A stretch of DNA of 64,000 nt from Streptomyces panaciradicis (GTDB lineage Bacteria > Actinomycetota > Actinomycetes > Streptomycetales > Streptomycetaceae): the NCBI RefSeq assembly GCF_023516615.1, contig NZ_JAMGBF010000051.1:1-64000 (forward strand). The letters are read 5' to 3'. The position numbers and the translations under genes were made by a program. The notes under the pieces were generated by a model, which did not search any database, was not told where the DNA came from, and saw only the letters and a program-made list of their open reading frames with translations. Positions 6,950-15,777 of this stretch are shown here, piece by piece. Every line of letters starts with the position of its first letter. Positions within the stretch are counted from its first letter, which is position 1.

Positions 6950-9442
6950 CTACACCCACGTCCGGGGGCGGTAACGGTTGGCTCGTTCCACCAGGTCGAT
7001 CCTCTCCTCGCCGCCCCGCGCCAGCCGGGCGAGCGTGCGGTACGAACGCTCCAGGCCGAAGCGGAGTCCCCGCTCGTCCAGCTCGCTGCCGAGCAGCGTC
7101 CGCCGCCCTTCGGGCGCGGAACCCCGGCCCCCGGAGAGTATCCAGTCCAGGGCGCACCCGAGGACCTCGGCCGACAACTGCTCCCGGCGCGCCGGGTCCA
7201 GGCCGTACGCGTCCAGCGCCTCGACCTGCCCGGCGGCGGCCGTCAGGTCCTCCAGGAACGGTACGTCCCCGGGCACCGCCGTGCGCCCGCGCAGCCGCGC
7301 CCGTACGGCGGCTACGCGCGCGGCCGTGTAGTGGATGGACGACTCCGGCACCGACTCCAGCGTGCCCACGGCACTTCGCCGGTCCCCGGCGGCGAGCTGG
7401 ACGCGGGCCAGCCCGAAGGCGGCGCTCACATAGCTCGGGTCGGTCGACCACACCAGCCGGTAGTACTCGGCGGCGTTGTCCAGCTGGCCGAGCATCTCCG
7501 CGCACAGGCCCAGCGCCAGCTTCGGCGCCATCTCGCCGGGGAAGGCGTCGTAGATCGCGTCGAAGGCGAGCGCCGCGCCCTCCTGGTCGCCGGTGACCAG
7601 CGCGGCCACGCCGCGGTACCAGACCACCCGCCAGTCGTCCGGTTCCTCGTCCTCGAGGGTGGCCAGCGAGGTCAGGGCGGCCTCGGAGTCGCCGTTCTCC
7701 AGCCAGGCCCGGATCTGCCGCAGCCGGGTCTCGACGGACTGGGCGGGCGCCGCCGAGAGCGCCCCGAGCAGTTCGGCCGGCGCGGTCGTCATCAGGCCCG
7801 CCAGGAAACCGGCGTTGGGATCGGCGGGATCGACCCGCGGGATCGGCAGCGCGAGGGCGGCGGCGGGGGAGTCGACCGGCTTGACGATCCCCGGGGAAGG
7901 GTCGCCGGACCCGGGGAGCCGGGCCGGCGCCTTCCGCGGCAGCACCGCCCGCGCCCCGAGCCGGGACACCTCGCCGTGCAGCTTCGGGAACAACTCCGGG
8001 TCCGTGACCCGCAGTTCGGGTCCGAACAGGGTAGACAGCGCCGGCCGCGCCCGCCCCGTCTGCAGCGACACGACCTCCCGCAGCACCCCGGTCAGCTGCT
8101 CGCCCATCTCCTGCGCGGAGGCGAAGCGGCGGGCCGGGTCGGGGTCGGTGGCGCGGACCAGCAGGCGGTAGAAGGACTCGTACTCGCGGAAGACCTCGAT
8201 GTTGTCCGGGTCCGGCAGGGAGTCCACGAAGACGTTCGTGTAGCCCTGGAAGTCGAAGGTCAGCACGGCCAGGGTGCGGGCGACCGTGTACAGGTCGCTC
8301 GCCACCGACGGGCCGACCTCCGCGACCTCCGGCGCCTGGTAGCCCACCGTGCCGTAGATGGCCGACTCGTCGTCGTCCATGCGGCGCACCGCGCCCATGT
8401 CGATGAGCTTGAGCTGGTCCTCGGTCTGGATGGCGTTGTCGACCTTGAAGTCGCAGTACAGCAGGTTGCGGCTGTGCAGATGGCCGAGCGCCTCCAGCGC
8501 CTCGATGCCGTAGGCGCACGCCTGCTCCACCGGCAGCGGGTCCCGCTTGCCGTCCGGGGTGCGGCGGTCGTTGGCGATCTCCTTCAGCGACTTGCCGCCG
8601 ACGTACTCCATGACGATGTAGCCGTCCATGGAGCCGGTGCGCTGGTCGAGGTGCTCCACGAAGTTGTAGATCCGCACGATGTTGGCGTGCTCGATCTCGG
8701 CGAGGAAGCGCCGCTCGGAGATCGCCGCCGCCATCGCGTCCTGGTCACCGGTGTCCAGCAGGCCCTTGAGGACCACCCACCGGTCGGACACCGCCTTGTC
8801 CACCGCCAGGTAGACCCAGCCGAGCCCGCCGTGCGCCAGGCAGCCCGCGACCTCGTACTGACCGTGCACCACGTCGCCGGCCTTCAGCTTCGGCACGAAC
8901 GAGTACGGGTGGCCGCACTTGGTGCAGAAGCCCTCCGTGCGGCCCGGCCGCTCCTCCCGCGAACGGCCCACCGGGGCACCGCAGTCCGAGCGCGAGCAGA
9001 ACCGCTTGCGCTCGGGCACCTCGGGGTTCTCCAGGACCATCGCGCGCGGGTCGGGCCGCGGCACGTCCGGCACCTGCACCAGACCCGCGCCGAGCCGGCC
9101 GCGGCCACTGGTGCCGGAGCTGGAACCGGAGCTGCGCACCGACACCGAACGCGCCGAGGTAGCGCCCGACAGGGAGCGCGAGAGCCGCCCCGACACCGAG
9201 CGCCGGGACTTCGACGACTGCGACGACGTACGCGAGCTGCCCCGGCCGGTCGGGCGTGAACCGCCGCTGCCCGAGCCGTCGTTGTCGCCGGCCGAGCCCG
9301 TGGCGCCGCTCGCGGAGGACGGGCTGCCCGGCGCGACGACCGGCGCGAGACCGCAGGTGTCGCAGTACAGCTCGCCGCCGCCGACGTCCTCGTACGATCC
9401 CTCGCAGTCCGGCCGCTGGCAGGTCTGCTGTGCCTGGCTCAT
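6950..9442 (-). CDS. pknG: PknG-type serine/threonine protein kinase with zinc ribbons and TPR tail
   Basis: The protein has 830 aa. It starts with a zinc ribbon (Cys8, Cys13, Cys27, Cys30), then a Ser/Arg-rich linker, then a second Cys cluster (Cys149, Cys154, and the later FCTKCG), then the kinase domain at about 185-460. It reads LAHGGLGWVY for the glycine loop, WVVLKG for the lysine, YCDFKVDNA for the catalytic loop and DMGAV in place of DFG; loss of the His of HRD is a PknG trait. TPR-like helices fill about 600-800. PknG in relatives phosphorylates FHA proteins that control 2-oxoglutarate metabolism. Its ATG overlaps the upstream stop by 4 nt. It is soluble, with no TM segment. Confidence 0.92.
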   Translation of the reverse strand: MSQAQQTCQRPDCEGSYEDVGGGELYCDTCGLAPVVAPGSPSSASGATGSAGDNDGSGSGGSRPTGRGSSRTSSQSSKSRRSVSGRLSRSLSGATSARSVSVRSSGSSSGTSGRGRLGAGLVQVPDVPRPDPRAMVLENPEVPERKRFCSRSDCGAPVGRSREERPGRTEGFCTKCGHPYSFVPKLKAGDVVHGQYEVAGCLAHGGLGWVYLAVDKAVSDRWVVLKGLLDTGDQDAMAAAISERRFLAEIEHANIVRIYNFVEHLDQRTGSMDGYIVMEYVGGKSLKEIANDRRTPDGKRDPLPVEQACAYGIEALEALGHLHSRNLLYCDFKVDNAIQTEDQLKLIDMGAVRRMDDDESAIYGTVGYQAPEVAEVGPSVASDLYTVARTLAVLTFDFQGYTNVFVDSLPDPDNIEVFREYESFYRLLVRATDPDPARRFASAQEMGEQLTGVLREVVSLQTGRARPALSTLFGPELRVTDPELFPKLHGEVSRLGARAVLPRKAPARLPGSGDPSPGIVKPVDSPAAALALPIPRVDPADPNAGFLAGLMTTAPAELLGALSAAPAQSVETRLRQIRAWLENGDSEAALTSLATLEDEEPDDWRVVWYRGVAALVTGDQEGAALAFDAIYDAFPGEMAPKLALGLCAEMLGQLDNAAEYYRLVWSTDPSYVSAAFGLARVQLAAGDRRSAVGTLESVPESSIHYTAARVAAVRARLRGRTAVPGDVPFLEDLTAAAGQVEALDAYGLDPARREQLSAEVLGCALDWILSGGRGSAPEGRRTLLGSELDERGLRFGLERSYRTLARLARGGEERIDLVERANRYRPRTWV

Positions 9443-10767
9443 GACTCCCCCCTACGGTCTTCGGGACCTCCCTGCTCCGGCACCCGCGGGGCGCCGAGCA
9501 GTTCGGCGGCCGCCCGCTGGTAGCGCAGCACGGCCTGTTCGGCGACGCGCAGGTCGCAGGGCGCGCTCCACAGCATGCGGCGGGCCGCGTCGTACCGCTC
9601 GATCAGGAACGGGTCCTCGGCGAGCCCGTGCCGGGCGACCTTCGCCTTGTAGGCGTCGAGACGGCCGCGCAGCTCCGCGCGGACCGCCAGCGGCGCGGTG
9701 ACCGCGGTCAGCGACTCGCGGGCGCGCAGCAGTTCGTCCTCCGCCTTCTGCTCCAGCGACTCCAGCAGCGGGGACAGGCGGTGCCACTGGGCGTGCCTGC
9801 GGTACTCGGCGGCCGTCGCCAGCTGCTCCTGCAGCGCGGTCGGCGGGCCGCTGACCACCGGCACCTCGGTCGCGGCGATCTTCGCGAGGACCTCGCCGCG
9901 CGCCGTGCGCGCCTCGGCGAGCGTGCGGTCGGCGCGGCTGAGCACGTCCCGCAGCCGGATCAGCCGCTGCTCGGCGTCCTGCCGGACGGTGAGCACGGCG
10001 TCGATCTCCCGGCGCACGTCCTCCAGGGCGCGCGCCTGACGGTCGTACACCGTCAGGTCCGGACGGCCGCCGCCGGGCGCCGAACTGCCCTGCGCCGGGA
10101 CCCAGTAGGCGAGCGGGTCGGACACCACCTGCTCGCGCAGGGACGTCAGCGTGCGGGTGATGCGCTCCAGGTCGTCGCCGGCCGGGTGCTCGCCGGGGCG
10201 CACGCCGACGGAGTGGGCGAGCTTGCGGGTGCGCTGGAGTTCCGCGGCGAGTAAATCGATCCGGGCGGGCAGCGCCGACCACACCGCGTCGGCGGCGACG
10301 ACCATGTCCAGGCTCGTCGCGTACAGGTCGTTCATCCGGTCCACCAGCGCCGACAGCGAGAACTGCTCGCTCAGCCGCCCCGAACCGCCCTGCAGGGTCG
10401 GCGCGTTGGCCACGGCGGTCGTGGAACCGGCCAGCGTGACGGACTCGCCGCGCAGCAGTTCCGTCAGCTCCACCAGGTCCTCGCGGCTGGACCAGCGGCG
10501 GCGGGCACGGATCTCCCGGGCGGAGCGCAACGCGTCGGAGTAGGCGTCGAAGTACGCCCACAGCAGCGTGATCGACGCCTCCGCGGACGCCCAGCGCTCC
10601 TTGGTGACACCGGTCAGCTCGGCACCTTCGAGGAGTCTGCGGCCCGCGTGGTCCTGCAGGGCCAGGAGCGAGGTCTCGATCGCCTCGTGCTCCGCGCCGA
10701 GCCGCGCCAGCGCACGGTCCACCTCGTCCCGGTCCATCACCGGCCCGGCGGGGTCCGTGACGCCCAT
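9439..10767 (-). CDS. coiled-coil protein of unknown function in the PknG operon
   Basis: This 442-aa protein of no family I recognise has no signal peptide or membrane segment. It is highly charged and helical, with long heptad-like stretches, for example around residues 270-320 (QDAEQRLIRLRDVLSRADRT) and again toward the C-terminus. It lies between the GlnH-like gene and the PknG-type kinase, 55 bp after the former and overlapping the latter by 4 nt (ATGA), so its product is made in step with the kinase. It may be a scaffold or adaptor linking the membrane sensor to the kinase; that is inference from position only. Confidence 0.8.
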   Translation of the reverse strand: MGVTDPAGPVMDRDEVDRALARLGAEHEAIETSLLALQDHAGRRLLEGAELTGVTKERWASAEASITLLWAYFDAYSDALRSAREIRARRRWSSREDLVELTELLRGESVTLAGSTTAVANAPTLQGGSGRLSEQFSLSALVDRMNDLYATSLDMVVAADAVWSALPARIDLLAAELQRTRKLAHSVGVRPGEHPAGDDLERITRTLTSLREQVVSDPLAYWVPAQGSSAPGGGRPDLTVYDRQARALEDVRREIDAVLTVRQDAEQRLIRLRDVLSRADRTLAEARTARGEVLAKIAATEVPVVSGPPTALQEQLATAAEYRRHAQWHRLSPLLESLEQKAEDELLRARESLTAVTAPLAVRAELRGRLDAYKAKVARHGLAEDPFLIERYDAARRMLWSAPCDLRVAEQAVLRYQRAAAELLGAPRVPEQGGPEDRRGES

Positions 10768-10822
10768 CGATCACCTCTCGCTGCTGTCGTCATCCGTCAG
10801 TCGTCCGTCAGTCGATGATCGG

Positions 10823-11866
10823 TCACCGGTAGGTGGCTTCGGGAGGGGTCGCCGACGGCGACTTCTTGTTGTCCTGGTCTATCGTGGGGTGCAGCCACGT
10901 CTTGTACGAGTCGGCCCAGCCGCCGTCCTTGATGTAGTTCGCCAGGGTCCGGTTGACCTGGCGTACCAGATCCTCCGAGCCCTTCTTCATCGCCACGCCG
11001 TAGTACTCGTCGGTGAACAGGCCGCCCTTGAGCTCCACCGTCGGGTCCTGCGCGGCCTGGCTGGCGGCGAGCGCGCCGTCGGTGACGACCGCGTCGACCT
11101 CGCCGAGCTGCAACTTCACCAGGCAGTCGAGCTGGTTGGGCACGACCGTGCCGATGTCGGTGGACGCGGGGATCTTGTGGCCCTTGTCCGCCTTGAGGTT
11201 GTCGAGGGCCGTGGAGGTCGCCGCGGAGCACACCTTCTTGCCGGCGAGGGTCGCGTTGTATCCGGTGATCGTGGAGTTCTTGGGCGCGAGGACCTGCTGG
11301 CCCGTCTTGAAGTAGGGCGCCGAGAAGTCGACCTGGTCCAGGCGGTCGCAGGTGATCGTCATGGTGCGCACCACCATGTCGACCTCGCCGTCGTCGATGG
11401 CGTCTATCCGGCGGCTGGTGGGGATGGCCTTGAACGCGACCTTGTCCGCGTCGCCGAGCAGGTCGCGGGCGATCCGGTGGGCGAGGTCGATGTCGAAGCC
11501 CTCCAGCGCGCCGTTGGCGTTGTTGGGGTTGAGGTAGCCCCAGCGGTAGCTGTTGGTGTCCACGCCGACGACCAGACGCCCCCGGGTCTTGATGGCGTCG
11601 ACGTTCTCCTGGGTGGCGCTGGTGCCGGACGGCGACAGGCTGTGGTCCTGCGGGGGCCTGCCGTCGGTGCACTTCTCGTCCGCCTTGGCCTGCACGCCGT
11701 GGGCGAGCCCCTGGCCCGCGTCGGCCGCGGCGGCGCCGCCCGGCTGGGTCCGGGGCAGCAGCAGGACGAAGGCCAGCGCCAGGGCGCACACGACCGCCAT
11801 GGCACTCACTCCGCCCCAGCCGCGCAGGCCGGCCCGCAGACGCCGGGTCAGACTCCGTGCGTTCAT
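10823..11866 (-). CDS. glnH: GlnH-like amino-acid binding protein (SBP family 3), membrane anchored
   Basis: The protein has 347 aa. A basic N-terminus and one hydrophobic helix (residues 20-37) precede a type 3 solute-binding domain: RLVVGVDTNSYRWGY, then FDIDLAHRIARDLLG, IDDGEVDMVVRTMT, VDFSAPYF and the late YYGVAMKKGS. Such domains bind glutamate, aspartate or glutamine. I see no lipobox, so it is anchored by the helix or secreted, unlike the lipoprotein GlnH of mycobacteria. No amino-acid permease lies nearby; instead it follows a GlnX-like gene and precedes the kinase, which points to sensing rather than transport. The ATG at 11866 has a GAGGGGG RBS; a GTG at 11872 sits too close to it. 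Confidence 0.87.
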   Translation of the reverse strand: MNARSLTRRLRAGLRGWGGVSAMAVVCALALAFVLLLPRTQPGGAAAADAGQGLAHGVQAKADEKCTDGRPPQDHSLSPSGTSATQENVDAIKTRGRLVVGVDTNSYRWGYLNPNNANGALEGFDIDLAHRIARDLLGDADKVAFKAIPTSRRIDAIDDGEVDMVVRTMTITCDRLDQVDFSAPYFKTGQQVLAPKNSTITGYNATLAGKKVCSAATSTALDNLKADKGHKIPASTDIGTVVPNQLDCLVKLQLGEVDAVVTDGALAASQAAQDPTVELKGGLFTDEYYGVAMKKGSEDLVRQVNRTLANYIKDGGWADSYKTWLHPTIDQDNKKSPSATPPEATYR

Positions 11867-11880
11867 CGTCACGCCCCCTC

Positions 11881-13326
11881 TCACCGGTACTCCGACAGCC
11901 TGCGGCCGATGCCCAGGACCGCGCCGGCCGCCCCCAGGACCGCCAGCACGGCGGCGCCGTACGGCAGTCCGTCCAGCGCGTCCCGGCCGCCGCTCGCGGC
12001 CTGCCGGAACTCGCGGTTCTCGTGGCCGAGCGCCGTCTGCAGCGCCGCGTCGACGTTGTCGAAGCACACGCTCGTGGGGTCCTTGCCGACGCCGATGACC
12101 TTGTCGCGAGCCTGCCGGTAGTCGCCCTGGTCGTTCTGCTTCTGGGCGACGGCGTGCCGGTCCTTCCACGCCCGCATGAAGCTGTCGGCGTCCTTCACCG
12201 GCTTCCTGCCCGCCGCGTCGTCGGCGAGGGAGCCGGCCTTGGTGAGGGAGCCGGCCAGCTTCGCGATCTGGGTGTCGTACCCGACGGCGTAGGTGTCCTT
12301 GGGCTTGTCGTCGACCAGGGTGGTGTCGGCGCCGCGGCGGATCAGGCTGAGGTTCTCGTCGCTGCGGGCCGTCAGCGACGCGATGCGGGCGTCGTGCAGG
12401 ACGTTCAGCGAGCGGACGCCGTGGTCGTAGGAGTCGTTCAGGCCGGCGCGGGCGACGGTGTGGCCGACGACCAGCCAGAGCAGCACCACCACGGAGGCGG
12501 CCGAGGCCGTGACCAGGCCGTGGTTGAGGACCCGGTTGGTGCGCAGGTAGTTGCGCCGCTGGGACCAGCCCAGCGCGGCCAGGGCGGCGACACCGAGGCA
12601 GACCGCGGCCCACGGGAACGCCTTGGCGTCCGCGTAGTCGGAGTTCAGCCGCTGGTTCTCCCGCTGGTACAGCGCCTCGGCCTTCGGCAGCATCTGGTGC
12701 TGCATCGTCTCGTTCGCGGCGCGCAGATAGGCGCCGCCCACCGGGTAGCCCTGCCGGTTGTTGGCGCGGGCCGTCTCCACCAGGCCCTGGTACGCCGGAA
12801 GCAGCTTGTTGAGCTCGGCGATGGTCCGCGCAGACCGCGAACCGGCCTTGGAACTGGCGGCGGCCGTGACCAGCTTGGCCGCCGCGGTGTCGATGTCGCG
12901 CTGGTAGCGCTGCCGTACGGAGGGCTTCTCCTGCGGACCGGCGAGATAGCCGCTGGCCGCGGCCGTGTTGGCGTCGGCGAGGGAGGCGTAGATCTCGGCC
13001 GCGTCGGAGCTGAGCGGCTGGCTGCTGTTGAGGACGTCGTCCGCGGCGCTCGCCCGGTCCGTCATCTGCCAGGCGGCGACCGCGCCGAAGGCGACGACGA
13101 GGAGGGCGAGCAGCGCGCCGATGACGCGCAGCCGCCCCGGCTCTGTCGTGGCGGCCGCGCGCAGCCGGTCGGCGCCCTCGGCGAAGGCCGTGCGGCGCGC
13201 GGGGACGGGCTCCGGCGCGGGGGCCGGGCCGGGCGGCGCGGGGGACGCGGGCTGCGGTGGTACGGCGGGCAGGGTGGGCACGCCGGAACCCGGTGGCGCC
13301 GTACTGCTCTTCGGCGGTGTTGTCAC
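11881..13326 (-). CDS. glnX: GlnX-like four-helix membrane sensor protein
   Basis: The protein has 481 aa. A Pro-rich cytoplasmic N-terminus (1-60) is followed by TM1 at about 68-86, a first outer domain of about 150 residues, TM2 at 237-254, a short basic loop (QRRNYLRTNR), TM3 at 270-291, a second outer domain of about 160 residues, and TM4 at 453-472. This is the layout of GlnX, which in Mycobacterium and Corynebacterium passes the amino-acid signal from GlnH to PknG. The gene heads the operon, with a GTG start at 13326 behind a GGGGAGG RBS. I assign it by topology and context, not by a conserved motif. Confidence 0.8.
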   Translation of the reverse strand: MTTPPKSSTAPPGSGVPTLPAVPPQPASPAPPGPAPAPEPVPARRTAFAEGADRLRAAATTEPGRLRVIGALLALLVVAFGAVAAWQMTDRASAADDVLNSSQPLSSDAAEIYASLADANTAAASGYLAGPQEKPSVRQRYQRDIDTAAAKLVTAAASSKAGSRSARTIAELNKLLPAYQGLVETARANNRQGYPVGGAYLRAANETMQHQMLPKAEALYQRENQRLNSDYADAKAFPWAAVCLGVAALAALGWSQRRNYLRTNRVLNHGLVTASAASVVVLLWLVVGHTVARAGLNDSYDHGVRSLNVLHDARIASLTARSDENLSLIRRGADTTLVDDKPKDTYAVGYDTQIAKLAGSLTKAGSLADDAAGRKPVKDADSFMRAWKDRHAVAQKQNDQGDYRQARDKVIGVGKDPTSVCFDNVDAALQTALGHENREFRQAASGGRDALDGLPYGAAVLAVLGAAGAVLGIGRRLSEYR

Positions 13327-13437
13327 TGTTGACCTCCCCCATGGTCATCCGTCGCCGCCAGTATCGCCGCCGGGACCGACATGCGCACCGGTCTTCACTG
13401 GATCTTGATCGGATCGCAGTGCTGTTGCCCCGGGGGC

Positions 13438-13455
13438 CCGGGGGCCGCCCCCCGG
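13438..13455. terminator. GC hairpin downstream of csnK
   Basis: A 7-bp all-G/C stem (CCGGGGG/CCCCCGG) with a 4-nt loop sits about 90 bp past the csnK stop and within the 216-bp gap before glnX. There is no T run, as is usual in Streptomyces. It could end csn transcription. The surrounding sequence is very GC-rich, so alternative folds exist. Confidence 0.4.
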
Positions 13456-13542
13456 AGGACACGGCACCGGCGCGCGACTCGGAGTCCCGCACCACCCCCT
13501 GCCCATGAATACGCCGCCGGAATCAGTTCGGTTCCCACCAGG

Positions 13543-14508
13543 TCAGCGCTCGAAGTGGGCCCGTACCCGCTCGTGCGCCTCGGCTGTCGCTCCGGCCTTG
13601 TCCAGCCCCAGCAGTGCCGCCCCCAGCACCGGACTCGCCGTCACCACCCGGGGCACCGCCTTCGGGGCGCGCACGGCGAGCAGGTCGCGGATGCCGTCGT
13701 TCAACTGCGGGTGCCGGGCGGCCAGTACGCCGCCGCCCAGCAGGACCGGCGTCTCCTCCTCCAGCAGGTCGAGGCGGGTGAGGGCGACCGTCGCCATGGT
13801 GACGACCTCGTCCGCGAGCCGGTCGACGATCGCGCGGGCGACCGGATCGCCGTCGGCGGCGGTGGCGAAGAGGACCGGCGTCAGTTCGTGCCGGCGGGCG
13901 GGCGCCACCGTCTCCAGGTGCAGGGCCTCGATGAGGGCGAGCATGGAGGTGAGGCCGAAGTGGCCGGGCAGGGTGCGCGCGAGAGCCGTCGGCTCGCCCC
14001 GCCCGTCCTCGGCGCGCGCCGCGTGCCACAGCGCCTCCTCCGCCAGTCCCCAGCCGCCGCCCCAGTCGCCGGAGATGCGGCCGAGCGCCGGGAAGCGGGC
14101 GGTGCGGCCGTCGGGGCGCATGCCGACGCAGTTGATGCCGGCGCCGCAGACGACGGCGACCCCGCGCGGCTCGGTGACGCCGGCCCTGAGGATCGCGAAG
14201 GTGTCGTTGCGGACCTCCACCGACGCGCCCCAGCCGCGCGCGTGCAGCGCGGCCGCCAACTGCTCCTCCTCCACGGGGAAGTCGGCGTTGGCGAGGCAGG
14301 CGGAGACATGCTCGACGGACGCCACCCCGCAGGCGGTGAAGGCTCGGTCCACCGCCGCGGCGACGGCGTCCACGGCCGCGTCCACGCCGGTCACCGGCGG
14401 CCGGAACCCGCCGCCGCGAGCCGTGGCGAGGACGGTGCCGTCGGCCGCCACCACGGCGACGTCGGTCTTGCTGTTGCCCGCGTCGACGGCGAGGACACGT
14501 GCGGTCAT
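13543..14508 (-). CDS. csnK: amino-sugar kinase (BadF/BcrA ATPase family), CsnK
   Basis: This 321-aa protein has an ASKHA fold. It carries the phosphate-1 loop LAVDAGNSKTDVAVV near the start, VVCGAGINCVG in the middle, SGDWGGGWGL, and PVLLGGGVLAARHP toward the end, as in N-acetylglucosamine and glucosamine kinases. It likely phosphorylates glucosamine or short glucosamine oligomers after uptake. It is the last gene of the csn operon, and its ATG overlaps the csnH stop by 4 nt. Family and context agree with CsnK of S. coelicolor; the exact substrate is inferred. Confidence 0.85.
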   Translation of the reverse strand: MTARVLAVDAGNSKTDVAVVAADGTVLATARGGGFRPPVTGVDAAVDAVAAAVDRAFTACGVASVEHVSACLANADFPVEEEQLAAALHARGWGASVEVRNDTFAILRAGVTEPRGVAVVCGAGINCVGMRPDGRTARFPALGRISGDWGGGWGLAEEALWHAARAEDGRGEPTALARTLPGHFGLTSMLALIEALHLETVAPARRHELTPVLFATAADGDPVARAIVDRLADEVVTMATVALTRLDLLEEETPVLLGGGVLAARHPQLNDGIRDLLAVRAPKAVPRVVTASPVLGAALLGLDKAGATAEAHERVRAHFER

Positions 14509-15770
14509 GCCCACGCGAGATGCTCCCGGTTGTGTGCGATGAGTCGGTCGGTGAGGGCGTCGGCGTAGGCGTACTGGCCGACGAGCGGGTGGGCGAGCAG
14601 GGCCCGGAACACCCGGTCCCGGCCGCCCCGCAGGGCCGCCTCCAGCGCCAGGTCCTCGTAGGCCGTGACGTTCGCCGCGAGCCCCGCGAACAGCGGGTCG
14701 ACGGCGGGGACGGGCAGCGGGGTGGGCCCCTTGGGGCCGACCGCCGCCTGCACCTCGATCACCGCGTCGTCGGGCAGGAAGGGCAGCGTGCCGCGGTTGA
14801 GGGTGTTCACCACCTGGTACGGCGACCCTCCTGCGCCGAGCAGTCCGGCCGCGAGGTCCACGGCCGCCTCCGAGTAGTAGGCGCCGCCCCGCTTGGCCAG
14901 CAGCGCCGGCTTCTCGGCCAGCTCCGGGTCGCCGTACATCGTCAGCAACTGCCGCTCCATCTCCGCCACTTCGGCGGCGCGGGAGGGTTTGGTGCGCAGT
15001 TCCTCCACGACCTCGTCGTGCGCGTAGTAGTAGCGCAGGTAGTAGGAGGGGACCACGCCGAGGCGGTCCAGGAGCGCGCGCGGCAGGTGCAGGTCGGCGG
15101 CGATGGCGTCGCCGTGCTCGGCCAGCAGCTTCGGCAGCGCGTTCTCGCCCTCGGGGCCGCCGAGCCGTACGCCGGTCTCCCAGGTGAGGTGGTTGAGGCC
15201 GACGTGCTCCAGGTGGATGTCGGCGGGCGTCACGCCGAGCAGGTTCGCGAACTTGCGCTGGAAGCCGATCGCCACGTTGCACAGGCCGACCGCCTTGTGG
15301 CCGGCCTGCAGCAGGGCGCGGGTGACGATGCCGACGGGGTTGGTGAAGTCGATGATCCAGGCGTCCGGGTTGGTGCGGCGGACCCGTTCGGCGATGTCGA
15401 GGACGACCGGGACCGTGCGCAGTGCCTTCGCCAGGCCGCCGGCGCCGGTGGTCTCCTGGCCCACGCAGCCGCACTCCAGCGGCCAGGTCTCGTCCTGCTG
15501 ACGTGCCGCCTGTCCGCCGACCCGCAGCTGCAGCAGGACCGCGTCCGCGCCCTCGACGCCCGCGTCCAGGTCGGAGGTGGTGACGATGCGGCCGTCGTGC
15601 CCCTGCCGGGCGAAGATCCGGCGGGCGAGGCCGCCGACGAGTTCCAGGCGCTCGGCGGCCGGGTCGACCAGGACCAGTTCCTCGATGGGCAGGGTGTCGC
15701 GCAGGCGGGCGAACCCGTCGATGAGTTCGGGGGTGTAGGTCGACCCTCCGCCGACCACGGTGAGTTTCAT
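14505..15770 (-). CDS. csnH: GH4 family glycosidase (6-phospho-beta-glycosidase type), CsnH
   Basis: The protein has 421 aa, the normal GH4 length. GH4 enzymes cleave glycosides by an NAD+- and Mn2+-dependent redox mechanism. The N-terminal Rossmann motif VGGGSTYTPELI, the NPVGIVTRALL stretch, CNVAIGFQRK (metal-binding Cys) and HVGLNHLTW (metal-binding His) are present. It likely hydrolyses phosphorylated or free chitosan oligosaccharides inside the cell. It is 8 bp from csnG and overlaps csnK by 4 nt. The substrate is inferred from the operon; the GH4 family also takes cellobiose-6-phosphate and similar compounds. Confidence 0.88.
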   Translation of the reverse strand: MKLTVVGGGSTYTPELIDGFARLRDTLPIEELVLVDPAAERLELVGGLARRIFARQGHDGRIVTTSDLDAGVEGADAVLLQLRVGGQAARQQDETWPLECGCVGQETTGAGGLAKALRTVPVVLDIAERVRRTNPDAWIIDFTNPVGIVTRALLQAGHKAVGLCNVAIGFQRKFANLLGVTPADIHLEHVGLNHLTWETGVRLGGPEGENALPKLLAEHGDAIAADLHLPRALLDRLGVVPSYYLRYYYAHDEVVEELRTKPSRAAEVAEMERQLLTMYGDPELAEKPALLAKRGGAYYSEAAVDLAAGLLGAGGSPYQVVNTLNRGTLPFLPDDAVIEVQAAVGPKGPTPLPVPAVDPLFAGLAANVTAYEDLALEAALRGGRDRVFRALLAHPLVGQYAYADALTDRLIAHNREHLAWA

Positions 15771-15777
15771 GCGGTGT

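Noticed and set aside
5726..9259. 1177-aa plus-strand frame opposite the PP2C and kinase genes
   Set aside because: Gly/Arg/Val-rich low-complexity shadow of high-GC minus-strand genes; no domain, no RBS.
10823..13495. 890-aa minus-strand frame
   Set aside because: Runs through the GlnX-like gene in the wrong frame before entering the true GlnH-like gene at 11866.
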